Positions 1 to 9,271 of a stretch of 64,000 nt of DNA are shown piece after piece. Both the position numbers and the translations under genes were made by a program. The stretch is taken from positions 13,612 to 77,611 of the forward strand of contig PSPG01000007.1 of the NCBI GenBank assembly GCA_003193925.1, read 5' to 3'. Positions within the stretch are counted from its first letter, which is position 1. Each line of letters opens with the position of its first letter. Origin of the DNA: Candidatus Thalassarchaeum betae. Its GTDB lineage: Archaea; Thermoplasmatota; Poseidoniia; Poseidoniales; Thalassarchaeaceae. The notes beneath the pieces are model-generated. The model was not told the origin of the DNA and ran no database searches. It was given only the letters and a program-made list of their open reading frames with translations.

Positions 1-246
1 AAGGGTGACCACTGGCTAGCAGACCGTGTTTACTCCGGGGTCCCGGCGGCCGACTACGGACTCCAGCAGGTGATCCGCATCGGGCACATGAGCGGGCGCT
101 CGAACATCATCTGGTGGCTGCAACAGAACGGCTACGAAGTGACGGACGACCTGATATCGCACATGCTCGAGGTCGCCAAGGGCCAACGCAGGCTGATGAC
201 CGACGGAGAGGTCCGCGCTGCCATCTCAGAGTTTCATGCCTCGTGA
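1..246 (+). CDS. 2-isopropylmalate/homocitrate synthase family, C-terminal fragment
   Basis: The reading frame is open from base 1 to a TGA at 244-246, giving the last 81 residues of a protein whose start lies outside the window. The segment carries a motif typical of the end of the LeuA-type catalytic domain, GHMSGRSNIIWWL, followed by an AKGQRRLMTDGEV helix region. In this family (2-isopropylmalate, homocitrate and citramalate synthases) the segment closes the acetyl-CoA-dependent Claisen condensation domain. The protein ends soon after, so it appears to lack the C-terminal allosteric leucine-binding domain of full LeuA; this resembles homocitrate-type or shortened LeuA-like enzymes. The exact substrate cannot be told from this fragment. 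Confidence 0.65.
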   Translation, partial: KGDHWLADRVYSGVPAADYGLQQVIRIGHMSGRSNIIWWLQQNGYEVTDDLISHMLEVAKGQRRLMTDGEVRAAISEFHAS

Positions 247-260
247 AGCAGCGGCTTCAC
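243..260 (+). terminator. Hairpin at the end of the LeuA-family gene
   Basis: GTGAAGC (243-249) and GCTTCAC (254-260) form a perfect 7-bp stem with loop AGCG. The stem contains the stop codon of the upstream gene. There is no T-run after it, so termination is inferred from position only. Confidence 0.3.
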
Positions 261-304
261 GCTTCAGACGAATGGCTAAATGGTGAATGCAGTCGGGGTC
301 GACC

Positions 305-3300
305 ATGCGTACGGCACTTGCCGTCCTCCTCGTCCTACTAATCGCTCCCTTGGGGGGAGTTGCGTCGGGATCTCCGGGTGCTCCGGTCGATCTCGAGATC
401 GAAGGCGACGAGATCATGCCGACCTACTCGAGGTCGGTCCAATTGGGCTTCAACCGTGTGGAGGATCTAAACCAGTACACCGAGGAGCAGTTGTCTGAAA
501 CCAATGAGTGGCTCGTAGTCACTCGAGTGCCAATCCACAGGCACTTGTGGACCAAGGCGGCACCTGAGCTCAGTGAGCCCGCCCCCATCCTGCGTGGTGC
601 ATACATCTGGCACTTCGAGGAGCCACTGAAGGCGCTCCCGCAGTTACAGAAATCGCTGGAGGCAGGAGAGATTGAGTCGTTCTCGCCACTCGTGCTGAAG
701 AAGCAGAATCCGAGGACCATCCCCAACGACACCGACTTCGACGACCAGTGGCACCTCGAGAACACCGGCCAGACCAACGGCGTCTCCGGCGAGGACGCCA
801 ATGTGACCGGTGCCTGGGACACCTACACGGGCACGGGCGTGGTCATCAGCGTGGTCGACGACGGGCTTGACCACGCTCATGCAGACCTCAGCCCGAACTA
901 CTCCCCCCTACTGTCGTACGACTGGTGCAACGATGACGAAGACCCGAGCCCCTCCAGCTGGAACGGTCACGGGACAGCTGTCGCCGGCGTCGCCGCTGCG
1001 GTTGGCAACAACTCCCTCGACGTCACCGGCATCGCCTTCGACGCCACCATCGCGGGCTCGACGCTCATCGCCTGCTGGGCCGGGGACTCGCTCGAGGCGG
1101 ATGCGCTTAGCTACGAGAACGACGACATCGACATCTACACCAACTCATGGGGACCGGTCGACGACGGTCAGACCCTCGAGGCCCCCGGGCCGCTGACGCT
1201 CGCGGCCTTCGAGTACGACGCCTACCAGGGGCGTGAGGGCCTAGGCAACGTGATCACCTGGGCCGCCGGCAACGGGCTGGGCTCCAATGACAACTCGAAC
1301 TACGACGGCTACGCCAACAGCCGCTACACCATCGCCGTGACAGCGATCAACCACAACGGCGAGCAATCTTACTACGCCGAGCCCGGTGCCAACATCCTGG
1401 TCGCCGCTTACTCGAACGGAGACGGCGAGGGGATTACCACCACTGACATCACGGGCTCGGGCGGCTACAGCAACGGCAACGTGACGCATGACTTCGGCGG
1501 CACTTCGAGCGCCACGCCCCTAGCCGCCGGCATCATTGCGCTAATCCTCGACGCCAACGGGAACCTGACTTGGAGGGACGTACAGCACGTCCTCGTCAAC
1601 AGCGCGCGCATGAACGATGCTAGCGACTCGTCATGGGAGCTCAATGGGGGCGGGCACGACGTCTCCCACAAGTACGGCTTCGGAGTGGTCGATGGCGGCG
1701 CAGCGGTATCCGTCGCAGAGAACTGGCAGAACGTGGGAGAGGAGCTCAACGCCACCTACGGCCCGTACACGCCGTCCATCGACATCCCGGACGATTCGAC
1801 CGGCTGGACCGAGGTGACGACCGTCGTGACCCAGGAGTACTCACTCGAGAGCGTCGACGTGGCCGTCGACATCTCACACACTGCCCGGGGCGATCTCGAC
1901 ATCGTGCTGGTCTCGCCCTCGGGAACGGAGTCGTGGCTGGCCGAGTCGCGCAACGACAACGGCAACCACTACTCCGACTGGATGTTCAGCACCGTCAGGC
2001 ACTGGGACGAGTCATCGCTCGGGACCTGGACGCTGAAGGTCCGGGACACCGATTCGGGCACTAACGGCACCCTGAACTCGTGGGAGCTCATCCTGCACGG
2101 TGTCGACGTGGACTACGACCACGATGACGACGGGCTGTCCGACGAGAACGAGACGCTGGTCTACGGAACCGATCCCTACAACCCAGACACCGACGGTGAC
2201 GGTCTGAACGACTACGACGAGGTCATGGTCTACGGAACCAACCCGCTGCTCACCGACACTGACCTCGACGGGCTTACCGACGCAGCCGAGGTGTTCAGCA
2301 CCGGCACGGACCCGCTCGATTCGGACACCGACGACGACGGTCTCAGCGACGGTGCCGAGGTGAACTACTGGCTGAGCGACCCGCTGGTCTACGACCCGGA
2401 CGCGGACTCGGACCTGTTCTACCACTTCAACGACTGCAACGACACTAATCCCGACGTCAACCCGGGCAAACCCGAACTGCTGAACGGGATCGACGACGAC
2501 TGCGACGACTATATCGACGAGGGTTACAACTTCACCGACAGGGACAATGACGGCCTTATGGACTGGGACGAGTACCACGTCCACGGAACCGACTACATGG
2601 ACGAAGACACCGACGACGACGGTCTTTATGACGGCGAGGAGGTCAACATTTTCGCCTCTATGGGGGCGGACCCGCTGGTTTACGACCCGGATGACGACAA
2701 TGACAGCTGGTACTGGTTCCAAGACTGCGACGACGAAGACGGAGAGCGCTCGCCGGGACATCCCGAGTTACTCGACGGCTTAGACAATGACTGCGACTTC
2801 CTGATCGACGAGGACTACTGGACACTGGACACGGACAACGACGGACTCTACGACTACGACGAGTTCCACAACATCACCACCGACCCGCTCGACGGCGACA
2901 GCGACGGTGACGGCCTTCCTGACGGTTTGGAGTACAACGAATACGCCTCGCTGGGAGCCGATCCGCTGGTCTACGACCCAGACGCGGACAGCGACGGCTG
3001 GTACTGGTTCCAAGACTGCGACGACAACGACTCCGACCGCTCTCCGTCCAAGCCGGAGGTGCTCGACGCCAAGGACAACGACTGCGACGGGGTCGTCGAC
3101 GAGGACTTCTTTGAGCTCGACAGCGACGGTGACGGTCTGACAGACTATGAGGAGTACCACAACGTCACCAGCAACCCAGGGCTCGCCGACAGTGACGGCG
3201 ACGGTCTGTCTGACGGTTACGAGGTCAAGGTGACCGGCTCCGACCCGGTGAAATTCAACTTCGACAGGGATGAAGACGGGTTCTACGACTTCGAGGACTG

Positions 3301-4063
3301 CGAGGACCTGGTGGACACGATCAACCCCGACGGCATCGAGGCGTGGAACGGCTGGGACGACGACTGCAACGATGCAGTGGATGACGGACTGGACCGACGC
3401 ACTCTGGTGACTACCGAGCCGGACTTCAAGCGCGTTTACGCCTGGGACGCCGTCAATGACACTCTAGTGCTGACGATGAGCGCCATCCCACCTCAGGTCG
3501 AGGCAAGTATCTCCTGGCAGTTCGGGGACTTCACCCTGACCGACAATGTGAGTTCTGACGGCAAGACGGTGGTCATACGGCCGATTGACTGCGAGGTGCG
3601 CAACGGCACCCTGACGATCTACCTGTGCGACCAAGGGAGCGGTCCCCAGCAGGTCACTGCGACCATGGTGGACTCCGGGATCACCACCGTATTCGTCTGG
3701 GACCTCGACATGGAGGTCTGGATCCCTCCACCGACCCTGCTCGAGAGACTGTTCTCTTTCATCGTCAGCCCCATTGGCATCGTTGTCACCCTCGTGCTGC
3801 TGCTGACCGTCCTAGTCGGTGGTGTTTACGCTGGAATGAGGTTCTCGCACAACCGCAAACTCAAGGACGCCTACCAGGCATACGACCTGAAGTCCGAGAA
3901 GTTCGCCCTCTCGCCCGAGCTCGGGCAGTACGAGCTGCCATCAGCGCCGGACCTAGGCTCGCTGATAGGGCAACAGAACACCCCCGTCGAGCTCCCTCCA
4001 TTGCCTGCTCGCCCGGTCGAGGAGAGCGAAGACGGCATACCGAGAGCGCCGGACTTGGACTGA
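305..4063 (+). CDS. Giant secreted kexin-like subtilase with P domain, calcium-binding repeats and membrane anchor
   Basis: This 1252-residue S8 serine protease probably degrades extracellular protein or matures surface proteins. The ATG at 305 starts directly with a signal peptide (MRTALAVLLVLLIAPLGG); an in-frame start 18 nt earlier would add polar residues in front of it. The triad is visible: Asp in SVVDDGLDH (about residue 184), His in WNGHGTAVAG (about 222), oxyanion Asn in WAAGNG (about 322) and Ser in FGGTSSATPLAAG (about 400). A proprotein-convertase P domain follows (about 500-598). Residues 600-1030 alternate thrombospondin type 3 loops (DTDGDGL type) with MopE-like units (DCDDxD..PG.PE..DG.DNDCD), all Asp-rich and predicted to bind calcium. 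A membrane helix lies near 1146-1178 with a short cytoplasmic tail. Convertase-like S8 domain plus P domain is clear; the substrate is unknown. Confidence 0.9.
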   Translation: MRTALAVLLVLLIAPLGGVASGSPGAPVDLEIEGDEIMPTYSRSVQLGFNRVEDLNQYTEEQLSETNEWLVVTRVPIHRHLWTKAAPELSEPAPILRGAYIWHFEEPLKALPQLQKSLEAGEIESFSPLVLKKQNPRTIPNDTDFDDQWHLENTGQTNGVSGEDANVTGAWDTYTGTGVVISVVDDGLDHAHADLSPNYSPLLSYDWCNDDEDPSPSSWNGHGTAVAGVAAAVGNNSLDVTGIAFDATIAGSTLIACWAGDSLEADALSYENDDIDIYTNSWGPVDDGQTLEAPGPLTLAAFEYDAYQGREGLGNVITWAAGNGLGSNDNSNYDGYANSRYTIAVTAINHNGEQSYYAEPGANILVAAYSNGDGEGITTTDITGSGGYSNGNVTHDFGGTSSATPLAAGIIALILDANGNLTWRDVQHVLVNSARMNDASDSSWELNGGGHDVSHKYGFGVVDGGAAVSVAENWQNVGEELNATYGPYTPSIDIPDDSTGWTEVTTVVTQEYSLESVDVAVDISHTARGDLDIVLVSPSGTESWLAESRNDNGNHYSDWMFSTVRHWDESSLGTWTLKVRDTDSGTNGTLNSWELILHGVDVDYDHDDDGLSDENETLVYGTDPYNPDTDGDGLNDYDEVMVYGTNPLLTDTDLDGLTDAAEVFSTGTDPLDSDTDDDGLSDGAEVNYWLSDPLVYDPDADSDLFYHFNDCNDTNPDVNPGKPELLNGIDDDCDDYIDEGYNFTDRDNDGLMDWDEYHVHGTDYMDEDTDDDGLYDGEEVNIFASMGADPLVYDPDDDNDSWYWFQDCDDEDGERSPGHPELLDGLDNDCDFLIDEDYWTLDTDNDGLYDYDEFHNITTDPLDGDSDGDGLPDGLEYNEYASLGADPLVYDPDADSDGWYWFQDCDDNDSDRSPSKPEVLDAKDNDCDGVVDEDFFELDSDGDGLTDYEEYHNVTSNPGLADSDGDGLSDGYEVKVTGSDPVKFNFDRDEDGFYDFEDCEDLVDTINPDGIEAWNGWDDDCNDAVDDGLDRRTLVTTEPDFKRVYAWDAVNDTLVLTMSAIPPQVEASISWQFGDFTLTDNVSSDGKTVVIRPIDCEVRNGTLTIYLCDQGSGPQQVTATMVDSGITTVFVWDLDMEVWIPPPTLLERLFSFIVSPIGIVVTLVLLLTVLVGGVYAGMRFSHNRKLKDAYQAYDLKSEKFALSPELGQYELPSAPDLGSLIGQQNTPVELPPLPARPVEESEDGIPRAPDLD

Positions 4064-5446
4064 TTAGGACCATCTGGGGTCAGCCTCGCCCGCTTCGTCG
4101 TCCGCGATGTCATCATCGTTACGCCCCCACTCGGCGTCTGGCGAGCCGCCGGACCACTCTCCCAAGACTGAGATGTCCTCGACATCCTCGTCTTCGCGCC
4201 ACGGCGGGTCGCCGTCGGAGCCACTGGTGACGAGACAGCCCTCGGGATCGAGTCTCTTCCTCAGCGTCTTAACACCGCGAGTCACCGGCAGGAGGTGTCC
4301 TATCGGGGTACCAGCGTTGACGAAAGGATGGGTGGCCGTGGAGATCAAGAGTCCCCTTGTCGGAGCGAGGACGTCGTAACCATCGCCCGGCCTCTCCGGA
4401 TCGGTCACGGTAGCCACCGTCTCGCCCTTCTCGACGAAGCTGCCAGCCGGGGTCAGCACGTCCAGCAGGCCGCCTTGGTCGGAGCGGATCCAGACCGAGC
4501 CTGAGGCCAGAATCCTGAATCTGGGACGGCTGGGGTATCCTGGTAGCACCTTGAGGCTGCGAAGCACGTTCAACACGCCGTAAATCGCCACTTGCACGGA
4601 CTCGGGGTCGGCCTCGTTCGGGCCACCGCCCTCGTAGGTGATGGCGCCGATACCGGAGTCGTTGGCCATTCTACGTAGAGAGCCCTTCGGGCCTTCGTTG
4701 TCGAGTATCGCCTCGATGCCGAAGGCCCTAGCGATTCTATTGCTGGCACGGTGGGCGAGGTTAGCGCGTATTTGCGGCATGTTGGTGCGACCCACGGCGG
4801 CGGTGTGCAGGTCGATCACGTGGTCGCTGCCTGAGATGACCTTGTTCCACAGGCGGTGAGCCACCCTGGAGGTTGTGTTGCTGTCGGGCTTGCCGGGGAA
4901 ACTGCGATTCAGATCCCTGCCGTCGGCCATGTACCTGCTCTGACGCCGATAGCCCGGGAGATTCACCACAGGGACGATCCGCAACGTGCCGGCCATGGCT
5001 GCAGGGTCGATCGCCTTGTCCTCGCCGAGGATGTTGGGGCCGCAGAGGTAAGTCAGGGCCAGCGGCCCGACGAGCTCGTTGCCGTGAAGAGCCCCTAGGA
5101 TGGTGACCACTGGCCCGGGCCTGGCACCGTGGACCACGGTGATAGGAATGGGCCATGACTCCCCGATGTCGACTTCCAGCAAGTCGAACTCGATCTGCCG
5201 GACGGTGCCGGGGTTGATTCTCTTCCTGAGGAACCTGTGATACTTCGGGCCGTCCTTCCTGGACCACCTCTTCGGTGTCCCGGAGCTGTCCTCGAGGGCC
5301 TTCTCGATCTCCTTCCTGCGGCTCTGGGGAATCTGATTGGCGACCTTCAGGGGCTGCGAGCGCCTGCGCTTGGCCCTCGGCGCCGCGGCCTCGGCGGGCT
5401 TGGCGGACTCCTTGTCATCTACATCTGAACGCTTGGCTGGCAACAA
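4064..5446 (-). CDS. Succinylglutamate desuccinylase/aspartoacylase-family zinc deacylase
   Basis: A 460-residue protein of the AstE/ASPA branch of the M14 metallopeptidase fold, which hydrolyses N-acyl amino acids or related amides in the cytoplasm. Zinc ligands fit the family: His121 and Glu124 in GALHGNELVG, and His214 in VIDLHTAAVG. The candidate catalytic Glu is 272 in ITYEGGG. The DLNRSFPG motif before the second His is also typical. The roughly 80-residue N-terminal extension is lysine- and arginine-rich (RAKRRRSQ, QSRRKEIEKA) and not part of the fold, so the true start may lie downstream. The last 150 residues contain a biotinyl-lipoyl-like beta-barrel segment seen in some family members. 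The stop is directly adjacent to the stop of the convergent subtilase gene. Substrate not predictable. Confidence 0.8.
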   Translation of the reverse strand: MLPAKRSDVDDKESAKPAEAAAPRAKRRRSQPLKVANQIPQSRRKEIEKALEDSSGTPKRWSRKDGPKYHRFLRKRINPGTVRQIEFDLLEVDIGESWPIPITVVHGARPGPVVTILGALHGNELVGPLALTYLCGPNILGEDKAIDPAAMAGTLRIVPVVNLPGYRRQSRYMADGRDLNRSFPGKPDSNTTSRVAHRLWNKVISGSDHVIDLHTAAVGRTNMPQIRANLAHRASNRIARAFGIEAILDNEGPKGSLRRMANDSGIGAITYEGGGPNEADPESVQVAIYGVLNVLRSLKVLPGYPSRPRFRILASGSVWIRSDQGGLLDVLTPAGSFVEKGETVATVTDPERPGDGYDVLAPTRGLLISTATHPFVNAGTPIGHLLPVTRGVKTLRKRLDPEGCLVTSGSDGDPPWREDEDVEDISVLGEWSGGSPDAEWGRNDDDIADDEAGEADPRWS

Positions 5447-5529
5447 CCCACGGAGCAGGTCCTTCGATTAAGAGCATGCGTTCTCAGAACTCTAGGAATT
5501 TTCATTTCCCAGTGGCCCTCCCCGGAGTC

Positions 5530-6006
5530 ATGGCAGGGGAGCGCGGCCCATCGGTGCAGGAGGAGCACGCACCGAACAGTATCTGCTTCGGTTGCGGTCC
5601 CGCTAACGAGAAGGGGCTCAGAATCCGCTCTTTCCGCTCCGAGGGAGGCTTGCAGATGGAATTCGCCCCCTGCGAGGAGCATCAGGCGTTCCCGGGCATG
5701 GTCAACGGTGGCATAATCGGCACTCTGCTAGACTGCCACGGTAACTGGACGGCAGCGATTGCACTGATGGATCAGGCAGGCGACTCAGAGGCGCCATGCA
5801 CTGTCACGGCCTCCTACAGCATCCGGCTGAGAAGGCCTACTCCCTATGGCGTCATACTGCACGTCAGCTCCGAGGTCGAGGAGATAGGGGATGACAGGGC
5901 CAAGGTGCGATTGGCACTCACTGCAAATGGCGACCTGTGCGCCACCGGAGAGGGACTCTTCGTGGCGGTAAAGGAGGGGCATCCGGCCTTTCACCGTTGG
6001 AATTAG
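5530..6006 (+). CDS. Hotdog-fold thioesterase (PaaI-like)
   Basis: Starting at the ATG at 5530 the protein has 158 residues, a normal length for a single hotdog domain; an ATG at 5476 would add 18 residues without recognisable homology. The N-terminal part carries CFGCGPANEKGL, then a strand pair and HQAFPGMVNGGIIGTLLD, the hallmark of PaaI-type acyl-CoA thioesterases, where the conserved Asp at the end of this helix acts in catalysis. The likely role is hydrolysis of acyl-CoA or aryl-CoA esters; the acyl group is not predictable. Its end is followed after 47 nt by the helicase gene on the same strand. Confidence 0.78.
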   Translation: MAGERGPSVQEEHAPNSICFGCGPANEKGLRIRSFRSEGGLQMEFAPCEEHQAFPGMVNGGIIGTLLDCHGNWTAAIALMDQAGDSEAPCTVTASYSIRLRRPTPYGVILHVSSEVEEIGDDRAKVRLALTANGDLCATGEGLFVAVKEGHPAFHRWN

Positions 6007-6053
6007 CGCTAACTCCTCGGCATCCTTTAGAACGGCCGAATCGAAGACCGTAC

Positions 6054-8603
6054 GTGGCGCAGTCATCAGACCAGCCCTCGCGCAGGCTCGAGGACTTGAA
6101 TCTCGACGACAGGATCGTGGAAATGCTGCGTGACCAGTGGGGCATCGAGGAGCTCTTTCCGCCTCAGGCCGAGGCCTTGCCCCCCGCCCTCTCTGGACGC
6201 AACGTGATGCTGACGATCCCCACTGCCAGCGGCAAGTCGCTGGTCGCGCACCTGACCATTGTGCACCGACTCACTACCGACTTGGAGGGAGCGCGGGCGC
6301 TGTACATAGTACCGTTGAAGGCGCTCGCCACAGAGAAGGTCAAGGAACTCAGGGCAATCGCAGGAAGCGTTGGACTGCGAGTTGGCCTAGCGATTGGCGA
6401 CAGAGATGGTGAGACCGGGCTGATCGAGGATTCGGACATTCTCGTCTGCACCAGCGAGAAGCTGGACTCGCTGCTCCGGACCCGCTCGGAGCTGATGGAC
6501 AAGGTCGGGATAGTGGTCAGCGACGAGTTCCACCTCCTGCACGACCCGGGCAGGGGTCCGACCCTCGAGATCCTGCTCTCCCGCATCAGGCACCAGCGAC
6601 CGGAGGCTCAGATCATCGCCCTCTCAGCCACTGTCGGCAACTCCGAGGAGATGGCCGAATGGCTGGATGCCGAGTTGATCGTCTCCGACTGGCGCCCGGT
6701 CACGCTCCGCTACGGCACGCTCACCGGCCTGGATGTGAGCGTCCACCGGGTCGACGGCAGGGGTGACGAGGAGTTGCCTGAGCCGCGTTCGATAGAAGGC
6801 AAGTCGACTCATCCCCTGCAGGCCGTCCTCGAAGACACGGTGCGAGACGGGGGTCAGCTCCTCGTCTTCGTCTCGTCGCGAGCCTCCGCCCAGAAGGAGG
6901 CGCGCGAACTCGCCAGGCACACTCGCAGGAGACTGGTCGAAGGCAGTGACGCGTTCAATCCCGGCTTGACGGAGCATTGGGATCGGATTGCCGACAGACT
7001 GGCTAGGCGGAATGACGACTCTGCGATGGTCAAGGCCCTGGTCACCTCCGTCAGAGGAGGTGTTGCCTTCCACCATGCCGGGCTCACGAGCGGGCAGCGC
7101 TGTCTGATCGAGGAGGCGTTTCGCGAAGGCTGGCTCCTCTGCGTTGTCGCGACTCCGACCCTCGCGCAGGGCGTCAACCTCCCTGCCCGGCGCGTCGTGG
7201 TAAGAGACCTGAGGCGCTGGAGCACGGTGGCGGGCAGGACCATGCCACTGCCGGTGATGGAGGTCAGGCAGATGATGGGCAGGGCTGGCAGGCCGAAGTA
7301 CGACGATGTCGGAGATGCCTGGCTGCTCGCCAAGAGTCGCGAGGAGGAGGCCGACCTCGTCGACCTCTACCTCCTCGGGGCTCCCGAGGAGGTGACTTCG
7401 AAACTGGCCAATCCAACAGCTCTGCGCGCCGAAGAGGACCCAGCGCTACTGACTCACGTGCTCTCCATGGTTGCGACCGGTGGCACCGATGACCGAGACG
7501 CCTTGGGACGTTTCTTCTCGAAGACATTCCTCGCCACCCAAATCGACTCTGAGTCGCTGGCCGCGAGGATCGACGATGTCGTCAGCTGGCTCGCTGCCAA
7601 TGGGATGGTCGACAGGCTAGGCGAGTCTGACGAGGTCAAGGCGAGGATGCTGGAGGAGGAGCCAGTCCAGGAGCCGGAGGAATGGGAGGACGAGGTGCCC
7701 TCGTGGGTCGGCTCGGCCTCCGAAGTCACCGGCCTCGACGTCGCTTCTGGACCAATCAGGAGATACGGCGAGAAGCCTCGCAGGGGCCCGCCGATCTTCG
7801 GCTTCCGCAAAGCCAGCATACATGATTCGTACGAGCCTGACCCGCCCGAATCGCCTTCGATGACTTACAAGGCGACCGCTCTCGGAGAGAGGGTCGCTCA
7901 ACTCTACCTCAATCCGATATCAGGGCGCATCATCCGTGACGGCTTGGGGCGGGCCATGGCCATCCTGACGGGAGAGGACAAGCACGGGCAGGTCTCGCCA
8001 CTCAGCCTCTTGCATCTGGTCTCCTGCACGCCCGACTTCATGCCGCTCTGGCCTCGCAAGGACGACTACGACGCCATCCAGGCCGCTTTGCACGGGCACG
8101 AGCGCGAGTTCCTAGCCGAGCCCATCGACTTGGACGAGGAGCGGCGGATGAAGGGTGTGCTCGTCCTGCAGTCGTGGAGCGACGAGTCGCGCGTAGATCA
8201 CATTGAGCAGGAGTGGAACGTCCAGCCGGGGGACCTGCACGGGCGGGTCGAACAGGCCGAGTGGCTGCTGTACGCCACTCGGCGTATCCTCGCGGAGGAC
8301 AAGGAACTGGCCTCTCTCGACAAGGGTGCACACCGCACTCTCGTCGAAGCGGTCGACGAGATGCACAGGAGGGTGCGATACGGCTGCAGGGCCGACCTGC
8401 TGGGCCTCGTCGCCCTGCGGGGGGTCGGCCGAGCCAGAGCAAGGCAGATGGCCGACCTGCTGGGAGTCTCGAACGCCGCGGACGTCGCTGCGCTAACCGA
8501 GAGGGACCGCGAGAGGCTGTCCGACCTGCGGGGATGGAGCCCTCAGCTGGTTGAGAACCTGGTCGCGGGGGCCGGGCGGTCCATCAGACGCCGCTCCCGC
8601 TAG
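6054..8603 (+). CDS. hel308: Hel308-type superfamily 2 DNA helicase
   Basis: From the GTG at 6054 the protein has 849 residues (VAQSSDQPSRRLEDLNL...), close to archaeal Hel308. Earlier in-frame starts would overlap the thioesterase gene and add unrelated sequence. Visible motifs are Walker A PTASGKS (about 55-61), motif Ia VPLKALATEK, motif II DEFH (157-160, where Hel308 usually has DEIH or DEAH), motif III SATVGN, the motif IV-V region VATPTLAQGVNLPARRVV and motif VI QMMGRAGRP (406-414). A C-terminal helix-hairpin-helix segment (LRGVGRARARQMADLLG) matches the Hel308 tail region. Hel308 unwinds lagging strands at stalled forks and works with homologous recombination. The next gene is a Cgi121-like KEOPS subunit, a neighbour I recall from other archaea. 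Confidence 0.85.
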   Translation: MAQSSDQPSRRLEDLNLDDRIVEMLRDQWGIEELFPPQAEALPPALSGRNVMLTIPTASGKSLVAHLTIVHRLTTDLEGARALYIVPLKALATEKVKELRAIAGSVGLRVGLAIGDRDGETGLIEDSDILVCTSEKLDSLLRTRSELMDKVGIVVSDEFHLLHDPGRGPTLEILLSRIRHQRPEAQIIALSATVGNSEEMAEWLDAELIVSDWRPVTLRYGTLTGLDVSVHRVDGRGDEELPEPRSIEGKSTHPLQAVLEDTVRDGGQLLVFVSSRASAQKEARELARHTRRRLVEGSDAFNPGLTEHWDRIADRLARRNDDSAMVKALVTSVRGGVAFHHAGLTSGQRCLIEEAFREGWLLCVVATPTLAQGVNLPARRVVVRDLRRWSTVAGRTMPLPVMEVRQMMGRAGRPKYDDVGDAWLLAKSREEEADLVDLYLLGAPEEVTSKLANPTALRAEEDPALLTHVLSMVATGGTDDRDALGRFFSKTFLATQIDSESLAARIDDVVSWLAANGMVDRLGESDEVKARMLEEEPVQEPEEWEDEVPSWVGSASEVTGLDVASGPIRRYGEKPRRGPPIFGFRKASIHDSYEPDPPESPSMTYKATALGERVAQLYLNPISGRIIRDGLGRAMAILTGEDKHGQVSPLSLLHLVSCTPDFMPLWPRKDDYDAIQAALHGHEREFLAEPIDLDEERRMKGVLVLQSWSDESRVDHIEQEWNVQPGDLHGRVEQAEWLLYATRRILAEDKELASLDKGAHRTLVEAVDEMHRRVRYGCRADLLGLVALRGVGRARARQMADLLGVSNAADVAALTERDRERLSDLRGWSPQLVENLVAGAGRSIRRRSR

Positions 8604-8636
8604 AGACCCTTCTTCAACCGGAGGCTATCGCGTGCC

Positions 8637-9206
8637 ATGGCGGATGCTCACTTGGTGCCTTGGTTCCCCGCATGGGGCGTCAGCATGCCCGAGCCGATTG
8701 GCGAACCGGCTGATGTCGTCGCGTTGTTCAACGAGTGGAGACCGAGCGAGCGATGGCTGCTGCTGGCCTACGAGGCCGCCTGCAGCGAGATTCGGCTCTG
8801 GACTGCCTGGTCGGCGCTGAGGCGCCGTGAGAAGGAGGGCAGGATGGTCGCTAGGACCTGCGATGCCGAGTTCCTCAGACTGATCTCCGGCACGCACCAA
8901 CTGAGCACCGCCTTCGAACGCGCCGGGATTAACAGCGGTGACGAATTCGCTTGGATCGTCTACCTGCCTGAGTTCGGGGAGGGTGAGGGGTTCGGCGAAA
9001 TCAAGATCCCCCGCTCGACGTATCTCAACAACGACTTGGGGGCTACGAGACTGATCGAGCACCTCGGGGGTACGCTTCTGGCCCGAAGGCCGGTACCCTC
9101 AGAGGAGGGTCTGCTCAGGCTGGGTGCTATCGAGCCTGGAGATTCGATACAGGTAACCAAACAAGAGGACGCTTACCTGCTCCACACCGCACTCGCAGAC
9201 ATGTGA
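8637..9206 (+). CDS. cgi121: KEOPS complex subunit Cgi121-like protein
   Basis: The protein has 189 residues from ATG 8637, or 174 from ATG 8682 (MPEPIGEP). The core LLLAYEAACSEIRLWTAW, the following KEGRMVARTCDAEFLRLISG and TGTHQLSTAFERAGI-like helix fit the CGI-121 family. In that family a conserved helix binds Kae1-associated kinase Bud32 and the tRNA CCA tail during threonylcarbamoyl-A37 synthesis. It lies 33 nt after hel308 on the same strand and probably shares its transcript. None of the other KEOPS genes (kae1, bud32, pcc1) is in the window. The family match is by pattern only; a more distant relative is possible. Confidence 0.7.
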   Translation: MADAHLVPWFPAWGVSMPEPIGEPADVVALFNEWRPSERWLLLAYEAACSEIRLWTAWSALRRREKEGRMVARTCDAEFLRLISGTHQLSTAFERAGINSGDEFAWIVYLPEFGEGEGFGEIKIPRSTYLNNDLGATRLIEHLGGTLLARRPVPSEEGLLRLGAIEPGDSIQVTKQEDAYLLHTALADM

Positions 9207-9213
9207 TGGTGCA

Positions 9214-9232
9214 TTGACCCCTTCGGGGTCAA
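9214..9232 (+). terminator. Perfect 8-bp hairpin after the Cgi121 gene
   Basis: TTGACCCC and GGGGTCAA pair perfectly around a 3-nt loop, 7 nt after the stop of the Cgi121-like gene. There is no T-run, so this may be a terminator, a processing stem or a stabilising 3' end. Confidence 0.35.
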
Positions 9233-9271
9233 ACTCATAGGTGAGCACCCTGAGGGCGGTGCGGCGATACG

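Noticed and set aside
2012-2761. Long minus-strand frame (249 codons) rich in Val
   Set aside because: It mirrors the Asp-rich calcium-binding repeats of the subtilase; Asp codons read as Val or Ser on the opposite strand.
5275-5529. N-terminal extension of the thioesterase frame
   Set aside because: It overlaps the divergent deacylase start and gives Arg/Pro-rich sequence with no hotdog homology.
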